From: Streptomyces sp. IMTB 2501
Lineage (GTDB): Bacteria > Actinomycetota > Actinomycetes > Streptomycetales > Streptomycetaceae
Assembly: GCF_001953885.1 (NCBI RefSeq)
Contig: NZ_MQUS01000003.1
Span: 371,948-435,947, forward strand
Direction of reading: 5' to 3'
DNA: 64,000 nt
Shown piece by piece: positions 20,066 through 28,163 of the stretch (the stretch's first letter is position 1; every line of letters starts with the position of its first letter). The position numbers were made by a program, and so were the translations under genes. The notes below the pieces were generated by a model. The model searched no databases. It was not told the origin of the DNA and saw only the letters and a program-made list of their open reading frames with translations.

Positions 20066-20891
20066 CGGCCTGGTCCAGCGCCGACTGCAGGGACTGCCGG
20101 TAGCCGGTGCTGGTGTAGGTGGCGCCGGAGACGGCGTCGATGTGCGCGCTGCCGGCCGCGACGGCCTCCTGGTTGAGCTTGGGGACGGCCATGGCGGTCT
20201 TCTGGTCGCTGAGTCCGCCCTTGGGCGCCTGCACCGCCTCCGCCTTGGTGATCTTGCCGGCGCTGACCGTGATCCGCACCTGGACCGGGCCGTACTGGGT
20301 CTGCGCGACCTGCCCGGTCACCGTACGGGCCTGCGCGGCACCGGACGACGAGGAGCCACCGGAGGACCTGCCCGCGGACCCAGCGGAGGACCCGGGCGGG
20401 GACCCGCCGGCGGACCCTGCGGAAGACCCTGCGGAAGCCTTCACCTTGTCCAGCGCCGACTGGAGCGACTTCTTGTAGCCGGTGCTCGTGTACGTCGCCC
20501 CGGAGACCGCGTCGATCTGCGCGCTCTGCGCCGTGACGGCCTCCTGGTTGAGCTTGGGGACGGCCATGGCGGTCTTCTGGTCGCTGAGTCCGCCCTTAGG
20601 CGCCTGCACCGCCTCCGCCTTGGTGATCTTGCCGCCCGCGACGGTCAGCCGTACCTGCACGGTGCCGTACTGCGTCTGCGTCGCGTCACCGGTGACCGTG
20701 CCGCCCGCCGCACCGGCCGCCTGCGCGCCGCCCTGCGGTGCCTGCTGCCCCGCCGTCGCCTGCGGTGCCGTGCCGGCCGCCGACACCGCGGCCGGATCGG
20801 ACGCCGGCTTCAGCGACAGCAGCAGTACGACACCGGACACGGTCGCGGCGGTGGCCAGGACGACCCGTCGAATGGGATGGCTCTTCCTCAT
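20058..20891 (-). CDS. Membrane-anchored protein with two FMN-binding domains
   Basis: A 277-residue protein with one N-terminal membrane anchor (about residues 9-28) and a short linker. Two copies of the FMN_bind domain follow, joined by a Ser/Gly/Pro-rich linker. Both copies end SGATYTSTGY(K/R)(K/Q)SLQSALD. The Thr of SGAT is the expected covalent FMN site, so the protein should carry two flavins outside the membrane. Repeated segments GGLSDQKTAMAVPKLNQEAV are identical in both copies, indicating internal duplication. It lies between a flavo-reductase gene and apbE. Confidence 0.92.
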   Translation of the reverse strand: MRKSHPIRRVVLATAATVSGVVLLLSLKPASDPAAVSAAGTAPQATAGQQAPQGGAQAAGAAGGTVTGDATQTQYGTVQVRLTVAGGKITKAEAVQAPKGGLSDQKTAMAVPKLNQEAVTAQSAQIDAVSGATYTSTGYKKSLQSALDKVKASAGSSAGSAGGSPPGSSAGSAGRSSGGSSSSGAAQARTVTGQVAQTQYGPVQVRITVSAGKITKAEAVQAPKGGLSDQKTAMAVPKLNQEAVAAGSAHIDAVSGATYTSTGYRQSLQSALDQAGG

Positions 20892-20936
20892 CAGTCCGTA
20901 TCTCTCCGTAGCTCCCGGTCTCTCCGTTGCCCGCGC

Positions 20937-22319
20937 TCACATCTCGAACGACTCGTGATGGATGCGGCGGGCGGGGACCCCCGCACCGCGCAGCGCCTCG
21001 TACACCGACTGCGCGAACCCGGCCGGACCACACATGAAGACGTCGTGCCGGTCGATGTCCGGGATCTTCCGCTGGAGGTTCTCCGCGGAGATGTCCGGCC
21101 GCTCGCCCTCCGGGCTGTTCACCGCGTACATCAGCCGGGCGCCCCGCTCGTCGGCGATCTTCGCCAGCTCGCCCCACAGCGCCAGGTCCTGGGTGCTGTT
21201 GGCCCGGTAGAGCAGGGTGATGTCCCCGGCCGCGCCGGGCAGCGTCTCGAACAGCGCCCGCATCGGTGTGATGCCCACCCCGCCCGCGACCAGCAGTACC
21301 TTGCCCCGGCTGCGGCGCTGCGCGGTCATCGCCCCGTACGGGCCCTCGGCCCACACCCGGGTGCCGGGCGTCAGCTCCCGCAGCCGGGCGCTGTGGTCGC
21401 CGATCGCCTTCACCGTGATCCGCAGCATGTCCGGGCGGGGCGCCGCCGACAGCGAGTACGGGTGCGAGCTGAACCGCATCCCGGGCGCCAGGAACCGCCA
21501 GCGGAAGAACTGGCCGGCCTCCGCGCCCATCCGGTGCAGCTTCCGCCCGCCGATCAGCACCGAAACGATGCCCGGCGTCTCCTCGATCACCGCTTCCACC
21601 CGCATCCGGTGCTTGAGGTTCAGCCGGATCGGGGTGAGGATCCGGTACCAGATCACCAGCGCGGTGACCACGCCGTACAGGCCGTACCAGAAGGTCTTGG
21701 CGGCCGGCTCGACCGCGAAGTCGTTGCCGGTGGTGATCTGGTGCCAGAACGTCAGGAACACCGCCGCGTACGTCATCAGATGGACGTGGTACCAGGTGTC
21801 GTACGGCATCCTGCGGCGGATCCCGCCGATCGAGGTCAGCCCGATCAGCACGAACAGGCCCGTGCCGATCGCCGCCTTGCCCACGTCGGGCAGCTGGTTG
21901 ATGGAGTCGATGGTCTGCTGCACGATGTCGCCCAGCGACTTGCCCGCCTGGAGCGCGTACCCCCACATGGTGAGGAAGACGTGCGCCACGATCAGGCAGA
22001 GCGTGTACCGGCCGCTCATCGCGTGCCAGCGTGCCACCCGGTCCGAGCCGACCCGCCGCTCCAGCGCCGGCACGCGCGCCATCTGGAGCACGACCAGCGC
22101 CATCAGATAGCCGGCCAGCAGGCCCGTGATCCGGCCCGCGTTGAGGATTTTGCTGTTGTCGTCGGCGATGGACGGTGTGTTGTGCCACCAGAGCCACAGC
22201 ACGGCCACCGCGCCCGCCCACACGGCGAGCAGCAGCGGTACGGCCGGGCTGCGGCGCGGGCGGATGCGGCGCATCGTCTGTCGGCGGGCGGCACGTCCGC
22301 CTGCGAGGGTGGTGGTCAC
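20937..22319 (-). CDS. Ferric-reductase-like membrane flavoprotein
   Basis: A 460-residue protein. It has an N-terminal ferric-reductase-like membrane domain (about six helices with haem-ligand candidates in LIVAHVFLTMWG and YHVHLMTYAAVFLTFWH) followed by a cytoplasmic ferredoxin-reductase module. FAD binding is FRWRFLAPGMRF...HPYSLS; NAD(P) binding is GGVGITPMRALFE and FMCGPAGF; the C-terminus is HHESFEM. It should move electrons from NAD(P)H through FAD and haem to extracytosolic acceptors, plausibly the flavinylated partner. GTG 22319 is chosen for its GGAGG site four bases upstream. Confidence 0.92.
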   Translation of the reverse strand: MTTTLAGGRAARRQTMRRIRPRRSPAVPLLLAVWAGAVAVLWLWWHNTPSIADDNSKILNAGRITGLLAGYLMALVVLQMARVPALERRVGSDRVARWHAMSGRYTLCLIVAHVFLTMWGYALQAGKSLGDIVQQTIDSINQLPDVGKAAIGTGLFVLIGLTSIGGIRRRMPYDTWYHVHLMTYAAVFLTFWHQITTGNDFAVEPAAKTFWYGLYGVVTALVIWYRILTPIRLNLKHRMRVEAVIEETPGIVSVLIGGRKLHRMGAEAGQFFRWRFLAPGMRFSSHPYSLSAAPRPDMLRITVKAIGDHSARLRELTPGTRVWAEGPYGAMTAQRRSRGKVLLVAGGVGITPMRALFETLPGAAGDITLLYRANSTQDLALWGELAKIADERGARLMYAVNSPEGERPDISAENLQRKIPDIDRHDVFMCGPAGFAQSVYEALRGAGVPARRIHHESFEM

Positions 22320-22378
22320 GGTTCCTCCGTGGGGACTCGGCCCTTGGCCCAGAGATACGTGCCGCATGCGCTGAGTGT

Positions 22379-22858
22379 TCAGAGCCCCGCCGAGTCCAGC
22401 GCGGACTGCAGCGACTGCCGGTACCCGGTGCTGGTGTACGAGGCGCCCGACACCATGTCGATCTCCGCGCTCTGCGCGGCCAGCGCCTCATGCCGCAGCT
22501 GGGGGAGCGCGTAGCTGTTGATCTCCTGGTCGCGCGGGTTGTCCGACGGGTACTGCACGGCCGTCACATCGGTGATCCTGCCGCTCTTGATCGTCACCCG
22601 CACCTGGACCGGGCCCCAGCGGGTCTGGACGGTGTCGCCGGTGACGGACCTGGAGATGCCCTTCGAGCCGGAGGCGGAGCCGCTCGATCCACTCGACGGG
22701 GCCGAACTGCTGGACACAGAGGGCGACTTGGCGTCGGCGGTCGTCAGCGTGGGGCTCGTGTGCGGCTTCAGCGACAGCAGCAGCACCATGCCGGAGACGG
22801 TCGCGGCACTCGCCAGCACGATGCGGCGCAGGGGACGGTTCTTCTTCAACGCGTGCAC
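22379..22858 (-). CDS. Membrane-anchored single FMN-binding protein
   Basis: A 159-residue protein with an N-terminal membrane anchor (about residues 12-29), a Ser-rich linker and one FMN_bind domain ending SGASYTSTGYRQSLQSALD. The usual flavin-bearing Thr is Ser in this copy (SGAS), which ApbE enzymes may still accept. A GAGG site lies about eight bases before the GTG start at 22858. It is ten bases downstream of one ferric-reductase-like gene and 59 bases upstream of another, so the locus alternates reductase and FMN-carrier genes. Confidence 0.9.
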   Translation of the reverse strand: MHALKKNRPLRRIVLASAATVSGMVLLLSLKPHTSPTLTTADAKSPSVSSSSAPSSGSSGSASGSKGISRSVTGDTVQTRWGPVQVRVTIKSGRITDVTAVQYPSDNPRDQEINSYALPQLRHEALAAQSAEIDMVSGASYTSTGYRQSLQSALDSAGL

Positions 22859-22868
22859 GTGTACGGCC

Positions 22869-24221
22869 TCACAACTCGAACGACTCGTGGTGGATACGAC
22901 GGTCCGGCACCCCGGCCGCCCGCAGCGCCTCGTACATGTCCCGGGCGAAGCCGTGCGGCCCGCAGAGGTAGACGTCGTGGCCGGCGAGGCCGGGGAAGGT
23001 GGCGCGCAGCGCCTTTGCCGAGATGTCCGGGCGCTCCCCGCCGGGCCCGTTCAGCGCGTACAGCACCTGCGCGCCGCGCCACCGCGCGATCGCCTCCAGC
23101 TCCTGCCCGAGCGCCAGGTCCTCGGCCCGGCGCGCCCGGTACAGCAGCGTGACCTCGCCGGGCAGTGTCTCGAACAGCGCCCGCAGCGGGGTGACGCCGA
23201 CACCGGCCGCGATGAGCAGCGAGCGGTGTGCGGTGGCCCGGTCGGCGGTCAGCGAGCCGTACGGGCCCTCCGCCCACACCCGGGTGCCGGGCCTGAGCAG
23301 CGCCACGGCCGCACTGTGGTCGCCGAGCGCCTTGACGGTGATCCGCAGCCGGTCCGGGCGCGGCGGCGCCGACACCGAGTACGGCGTCGACGTCCAGCCC
23401 ATCCCCTCGCCGAGGAACCGCCAGCGGAAGAACTGCCCCGGCCGTACGCCCAGCTCCTCCAGATGCCGACCGCGTACGACGACCGAGTACACCCCCGGCG
23501 CCTCCTGGTGCACCGACTCCACGCGCAGCCGGTGGCGCCGGTTGAGGCGGACCGGGGCGAGGACCCGGAACCACAGAACCAGGGCCGCGACCCCCAGATA
23601 CAGGGCGTACCAGACGGCGGTCGCCACCGGCTTGCCGTTGAACTCGTTGCCCAGCGCCAGCTGGTGGAAGAAGGCCAGGAAGACGGCCGCGTACGTCAGC
23701 AGATGGACGTAGTACCAGAACTCATGGCTCGTACGGCGCCGTACCGCGCGCATGGACGTGATGCCGACCGCGAAGAGGATCACCGTGCCGGCGGTGGCCT
23801 TGAGCATGTCCGGATAGTCCAGGACGACGGTCACGGTCTCGTGCCAGAGCGAGGCCCGGTCCTGGGCGGCGTACCCGGTGAGGATCAGCACGATGTGCGC
23901 GACGAGGAGGCAGACCGTGTACCGGCCGGCCATCGCGTGCCAGCGGGCCACCCGGTCCGAGCCGATCCGGGTCTCCAGCAGCGGCACCCGCGCCATCAGG
24001 GCGACCAGCACCGCACACGCGTACCCGCACAGCAGCCCGGCGATCCGCCCGGCGCCGGTCAGCAGGCCGGCCGTACCGGCCACGGACCCGGTGTCCGCCC
24101 ACCAGAGTGCGAGGACGGCAGCCGCCCCGGCCCACAGCACGGCCAGCACGGGCCCGGCGGGGGAGCGCCGTGCGGTCACGGGCCCAGGCGGCGCCGCCCG
24201 TCTCGTCTCCACAGTGGTCAT
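22869..24221 (-). CDS. Ferric-reductase-like membrane flavoprotein (second copy)
   Basis: A 450-residue paralogue of the other reductase, with the same order of parts. Membrane helices with haem-ligand candidates are LLVAHIVLILTGYA and FWYYVHLLTYAAVFLAFFH. FAD binding is FRWRFLGEGMGW...TPYSVS, NAD(P) binding is AGVGVTPLRALFE and YLCGPHGF, and the C-terminus is HHESFEL. The ATG at 24221 gives the family N-terminus, although the open frame extends further. It is the first gene of the minus-strand redox group and is divergent from the two-component genes, whose regulator probably acts on this promoter. Confidence 0.9.
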   Translation of the reverse strand: MTTVETRRAAPPGPVTARRSPAGPVLAVLWAGAAAVLALWWADTGSVAGTAGLLTGAGRIAGLLCGYACAVLVALMARVPLLETRIGSDRVARWHAMAGRYTVCLLVAHIVLILTGYAAQDRASLWHETVTVVLDYPDMLKATAGTVILFAVGITSMRAVRRRTSHEFWYYVHLLTYAAVFLAFFHQLALGNEFNGKPVATAVWYALYLGVAALVLWFRVLAPVRLNRRHRLRVESVHQEAPGVYSVVVRGRHLEELGVRPGQFFRWRFLGEGMGWTSTPYSVSAPPRPDRLRITVKALGDHSAAVALLRPGTRVWAEGPYGSLTADRATAHRSLLIAAGVGVTPLRALFETLPGEVTLLYRARRAEDLALGQELEAIARWRGAQVLYALNGPGGERPDISAKALRATFPGLAGHDVYLCGPHGFARDMYEALRAAGVPDRRIHHESFEL

Positions 24222-24271
24222 CGGTCGCCGTCCCTTCGTCCGTCGTGCCAGGCCACTGTGCGGGGCGAAGT

Positions 24272-24383
24272 TCTGAGCCACCTCTGAAACGCCCTGGTGA
24301 CCGGCCGCTTCGCGCGCGGACACAGGGGAAACGCGCAGTCGGCGCCGGGCGGACCGGTGAGCGCACTCACAGAAAATTCAGAG
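24272..24383. promoter_or_regulatory. Divergent promoter region with TCTGA repeats
   Basis: Between the reductase and response-regulator genes, TCTGA occurs at 24272-24276 and 24283-24287 (11-base spacing). Inverted versions lie at 24369-24373 (ACAGA) and 24378-24382 (TCAGA). CTCTGAA (24282-24288) and TTCAGAG (24377-24383) are perfect inverted arms. OmpR-type regulators bind such direct repeats, so one site facing each gene is plausible. Core promoters are not clear. Confidence 0.4.
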
Positions 24384-24432
24384 CGGAGGCGGTACGTCCC
24401 ACCCGTCCGTCCGGGTGATGCTGGTAGGCGCG

Positions 24433-25173
24433 ATGAACACCACCCGTACCGGCCGCCCGGCCCTCACCCGACCCGACGGCACCCCGCTGCGCGTCCTGGT
24501 CGTCGACGACGACCCCGACCTCGCGGAAGTGCTCACCGGCGCCCTGCGCTACGAGGGCTGGGAGGTGCGTGCGGCCGGCGACGGCGCCTCGGCCGTGGCC
24601 GGCGCGCGCGAGCTGCTGCCCGACGCCGTCGTCCTGGACGTGATGCTCCCGGACACCGACGGCTTCGCCGTGCTGCGCCGGCTGCACGAGGTGAAGCCGG
24701 ACGTCTGTGTGCTCTTCCTCACGGCCCGCGACGCGGTCGAGGACCGGATCGCGGGCATCACGGCGGGCGGCGACGACTATGTCACCAAGCCCTTCAGCCT
24801 GGAGGAGGTCGTGGCCCGGCTGCGCGGTCTGCTGCGCCGGGCGGGCCTGACCCGGCAACTGGAGGAGGGGCCACGGCTGACCGTGGGCGACCTGGCGATG
24901 GACGAGGAGGCCCGCGAGGTCACCCGGGCCGGTGACCTGATCGAACTCTCCCCCACGGAGTTCGAGCTCCTCCGCTTCCTGATGCGCAACCCGCGCCGTG
25001 TGCTCAGCAAGGCGCAGATCCTCGACCGGGTCTGGTCCTACGACTTCGGCGGCCGGGCCCACGTGGTCGAGCTGTACATCTCCTACCTGCGCAAGAAGAT
25101 AGACGCGGGACGCGAGCCCATGATCCACACGGTGCGCGGGTCGGGCTATGTCCTGAAGCCGGTGACCAGGTGA
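24433..25173 (+). CDS. OmpR-family response regulator
   Basis: A response regulator of about 246 residues. The receiver domain has the acidic pocket VVDDDPDLAE, the phosphorylated Asp in AVVLDVMLPDTDG and the lysine in DDYVTKPFSLEEV. The C-terminal winged helix ends VVELYISYLRKKID...IHTVRGSGYVL. In-frame starts at 24418 and 24415 are also possible; the chosen ATG 24433 has only a weak site. The stop overlaps the GTG of the sensor kinase. Being divergent from the reductase/FMN-carrier genes, it may control them. Confidence 0.93.
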   Translation: MNTTRTGRPALTRPDGTPLRVLVVDDDPDLAEVLTGALRYEGWEVRAAGDGASAVAGARELLPDAVVLDVMLPDTDGFAVLRRLHEVKPDVCVLFLTARDAVEDRIAGITAGGDDYVTKPFSLEEVVARLRGLLRRAGLTRQLEEGPRLTVGDLAMDEEAREVTRAGDLIELSPTEFELLRFLMRNPRRVLSKAQILDRVWSYDFGGRAHVVELYISYLRKKIDAGREPMIHTVRGSGYVLKPVTR

Positions 25174-26630
25174 CGTTCGCATGGCGGCTGCCCCGCCCCC
25201 GCACCCTGCGGGCCCGGCTCATCGCCGGTCTGGTCGTGCTCCTCGCGATCAGCTGTGCCGCTGTCGGCGTGGCGGCCGTCGTCGAGCTGAACGGCTTTCT
25301 CACCCGCCGGCTCGACCAGCAGCTCCAGCAGGCCGGTCCGGCCTTTCCGCAGAGCCTGGAGCACGGCACCTACAGGCCGTCGGACCATGACGGCGACGAG
25401 CACGGCGACACCCGCCGCCAGGCCGCCGAGACGTTCGGCGCCCGCCTGCTGGGCGGCCAGGTCACCAGCGCGGCCGTGGTGCCCGCCGGCGACGGGCAGG
25501 ACCCCGGCACCAGCCTGACCGCCACCGACCGCGCGGCCCTGGCCGGGCTTCCCGTGGACGGCGCGGGCCACACCGTGTGCCTGTCGAAGCTGCGGGACTA
25601 CCGGCTGATGGCGTGGCGCGGCAGGGACGGCGACGTGCTGGTCACGGGGCTGCCGACGGAGCCGGTACGGGCCGCAGTGCAACGCCTCGAACTGGTCGCG
25701 GTGGTCGTCTTCGGCCTGGCCCTGACCGTCGCCGGTGTGGCCGGGGCGCTGTGGGTGCGCTGGTCGCTGCGCCCGCTGAGCCGGGTCGCCGCGACCGCCA
25801 CCCGGGTCAGCGAGCTGCCCCTGGCCAGCGGCGAGGTGGCACTGCCGCCGCGCGCCCCGGACAGCGACCCGCGCAGCGAGGTCGGCCGGGTGGCGGCGGC
25901 GTTCAACCGGATGCTGCGGCACGTCGAGGACGCGCTGACCAAGCGGCACGCGAGCGAGGAGCGGCTGCGCAGCTTCGCCGCCGACGCCAGCCACGAGCTG
26001 CGCACCCCGGTCGCCTCGGTCCGCGGCCACGCCGAGCTGGCCCTCCTCCACCCCGGCCCGGTGCCACCGGAGGTCACCCGGGCCCTGCGGCGCATCAAGG
26101 CCGAGTCCGCCCGCATGGGCGAGATGGTGGACGACCTCCTCCTGCTGGCCCGCCTCGACGCGGGCCGACCGCTGGAGAGCCGCCCGGTGGACCTGACCCG
26201 TCTGGTCCTGGACGCGGTCACCGACGCCCGCGCCACCGGCCCGGACCACCGCTGGTCCCTGGACCTCCCCGAAGACCCGGTCATGGTCCCGGGCGACGCC
26301 CACCGCCTCCAACAGGTGTTGGCCAACCTGTTGGCCAACGCCCGTTTGCACACACCCGTTGGCACCAAGGTGACGGTCACCCTGGAGGTCAGTTCCGAAG
26401 TGGCCGTCCTCTCGGTCCACGACGACGGCCCCGGCGTCCCCGAGGACGTCCGGCCGGGCGTCTTCGAACGCTTCACCAGGGCCGACCACCGCCGCCGCCC
26501 GGACGCCTCCGGAGGAGGAGCGGGCCTGGGTCTGTCGATCGTGGCGGCGGTCGCGGAGGCGCACGGAGGGAGCGTGGGTTTGGAAAGCAGATCCGGCTCT
26601 ACGACATTCAGGGTCAGTCTGCCGACCTGA
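25170..26630 (+). CDS. Membrane sensor histidine kinase
   Basis: A 486-residue sensor kinase. Membrane spans are at about residues 15-36 and 175-197, enclosing an extracytoplasmic sensor of about 135 residues. A HAMP-like linker follows, then HisKA with the phospho-His in ADASHELRTPVASV, then the ATPase with N-box LANLLANARLHTP, DDGPGVPEDVR and GAGLGLSIVAAVAEAHGG. GTG 25170 overlaps the regulator stop by four bases. It pairs with the adjacent OmpR-type regulator; the signal is unknown but could be redox or metal, given the neighbours. Confidence 0.95.
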   Translation: MTFAWRLPRPRTLRARLIAGLVVLLAISCAAVGVAAVVELNGFLTRRLDQQLQQAGPAFPQSLEHGTYRPSDHDGDEHGDTRRQAAETFGARLLGGQVTSAAVVPAGDGQDPGTSLTATDRAALAGLPVDGAGHTVCLSKLRDYRLMAWRGRDGDVLVTGLPTEPVRAAVQRLELVAVVVFGLALTVAGVAGALWVRWSLRPLSRVAATATRVSELPLASGEVALPPRAPDSDPRSEVGRVAAAFNRMLRHVEDALTKRHASEERLRSFAADASHELRTPVASVRGHAELALLHPGPVPPEVTRALRRIKAESARMGEMVDDLLLLARLDAGRPLESRPVDLTRLVLDAVTDARATGPDHRWSLDLPEDPVMVPGDAHRLQQVLANLLANARLHTPVGTKVTVTLEVSSEVAVLSVHDDGPGVPEDVRPGVFERFTRADHRRRPDASGGGAGLGLSIVAAVAEAHGGSVGLESRSGSTTFRVSLPT

Positions 26631-26682
26631 GGGGCGCGAGGCCGGATCGATGTGCGGCTCCGCCGCGTGGGCGCACGGCACA

Positions 26683-27387
26683 TCAGTACCGCGTCAGAGC
26701 TGTGGCTCCGTCAACCGTCCCGATGGCAACATGCGGCAGCTTCCCCGGCTCGGCCCAGGCAAGAATCCGCTGCATCGTGTCCTCCGGCACCGACACACAA
26801 CCAGCCGTAGCTCCCTGCCCGTTGACATGCAGAAAGATCCCGGCGCCGAGCCCACGAACGGGCTGGTCGTAGTTGAACCCGATGACAAGGGTGTAGGCAT
26901 ACTGAGAGGTGTAAGAGATCAGATGCTCGGACTCGGACGCCCGGCAGTCGTCCGGCAGCGGTTCGACCCACCGGTTGTACGACTGCGATTCCGTGTCCTC
27001 GCACCACCACGAACTGTCCTTCACCGCAAGGTACTTGACGCTCGTCCCGCTCGGCGCCGCCTTGATCCCGAAGCCGAAGGGAAGGCCGTACAGCCCGGTC
27101 GGTGTCGTGTTCGTCCCCTGCTTCCGCGTGGCCCCCTCCACCAGCCCGTTCGCCCCGAACCGCGCCGGTGCGGTACCGGCCTGCACCCACTGTCCGTCCC
27201 GCAGGTCCCACCAGCTGAGGGTCCCCGACGTGGCGTCGGTGCCCGGTGCCTGAGCCGTGATCAGCTGGGTGCCGCCGCCGGTGTCCGCCATCCGCGCGGG
27301 CAGCGGCACGGTCCCGGGGCCCGGTGCGAGACCGAGCAGGGCGAGCGAGGACGCGGACACGAGGGCGAGCACGACACCGGGGCGCAT
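26683..27387 (-). CDS. Secreted L,D-transpeptidase-like (YkuD) protein
   Basis: A 234-residue exported protein with an N-terminal signal (residues 1 to about 24). Its YkuD-type domain carries HVNGQGATAGCVSVPED, matching the HxxxxxxxxGC catalytic His/Cys motif. The preceding TPTGLYGLPFGFG is typical of the L,D-transpeptidase fold. These proteins crosslink or modify peptidoglycan outside the membrane. The Arg usually following the Cys is replaced by Ser-Val, a variant also seen in actinobacterial homologues. The PNPOx-like gene lies three bases upstream on the same strand. Confidence 0.88.
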   Translation of the reverse strand: MRPGVVLALVSASSLALLGLAPGPGTVPLPARMADTGGGTQLITAQAPGTDATSGTLSWWDLRDGQWVQAGTAPARFGANGLVEGATRKQGTNTTPTGLYGLPFGFGIKAAPSGTSVKYLAVKDSSWWCEDTESQSYNRWVEPLPDDCRASESEHLISYTSQYAYTLVIGFNYDQPVRGLGAGIFLHVNGQGATAGCVSVPEDTMQRILAWAEPGKLPHVAIGTVDGATALTRY

Positions 27388-27390
27388 GGC

Positions 27391-27978
27391 TCAGACGGTA
27401 GACGGGGGAAGCGGCAACGGCAGCCCGGGTAGCCCGTCCAGGCTCGTCGCGATGTGCTCCTTCTTCGCGAAGTAGGCGCTCAGCGAGGCGTCGTCCTCAC
27501 GCGCGAACCGCTTCCCGTGCAGCTCACGATCGCTCTCGTAGGCCATGTAGGGGACGGCGTACCCACAGCTGTCCCGGATCAGCTCCGCGTGTACGACGAT
27601 GACCGCGCGCAGTCCGTGCGCGCTCGGGTCGATGTCCGGGAAATGGGCGAGCAGCCCCGTGAAGCGCGGATCGTCCCGGAAGACGGGCTCGCCCCGACCG
27701 TGCACACGCACGATGTTCGGCGGGCCCTGGAAGGCGCACCACATCAGGGTGATCCGCCCGTTCTCCCTGAGGTGGGCGATGGTCTCGGCATTTGACCCGG
27801 CGAAGTCCAGGTAGGCCACGGTCAGTTCGTCGAGTATGACGAAGGAGCCCTGGAGGCCCTTGGGGGAGAGATTGACCGTGCCGTCGCCGGACAGCGGCGC
27901 GGTCGCGGTGAAGAAGAGGGGTTGCTCCTCGATGAACGTCCGGAGCCTGCCGTCGATGCGCTCGTAGCTCTTTCCCAT
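27391..27978 (-). CDS. Pyridoxamine 5'-phosphate oxidase family protein
   Basis: A 195-residue flavin-binding split-barrel protein of the PNPOx-like superfamily. It begins MGKSYERIDGRLRTFIEEQP and has the flavin-barrel pattern LFFTATAPLSGDGTVNLSPKG, VAYLDFAGSNAETIAHLREN and RITLMWCAFQGPPNIVRVHG. The last resembles F420- or FMN-dependent members rather than true PdxH. The substrate is unknown. The ATG 27978 start fits the family; the open frame extends further only as an artefact. It may be co-transcribed with the downstream L,D-transpeptidase gene. Confidence 0.88.
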   Translation of the reverse strand: MGKSYERIDGRLRTFIEEQPLFFTATAPLSGDGTVNLSPKGLQGSFVILDELTVAYLDFAGSNAETIAHLRENGRITLMWCAFQGPPNIVRVHGRGEPVFRDDPRFTGLLAHFPDIDPSAHGLRAVIVVHAELIRDSCGYAVPYMAYESDRELHGKRFAREDDASLSAYFAKKEHIATSLDGLPGLPLPLPPSTV

Positions 27979-28163
27979 GTCCACCGAGTATCGACGCGAT
28001 TCTTTCGCCTGTCTAACGAATTCGCACACCGGCCCACGATCCGGACGCCCCCACCCGGGCCGCCCCCCATCCAGACGCTCCCGTCCGGACAAGCCCAGCC
28101 GTCCGCCCGCATGCGGACCCACCGCGGCCACCCGGGCGGGGCGGCCGCGGTGAGTCTGCTGCC

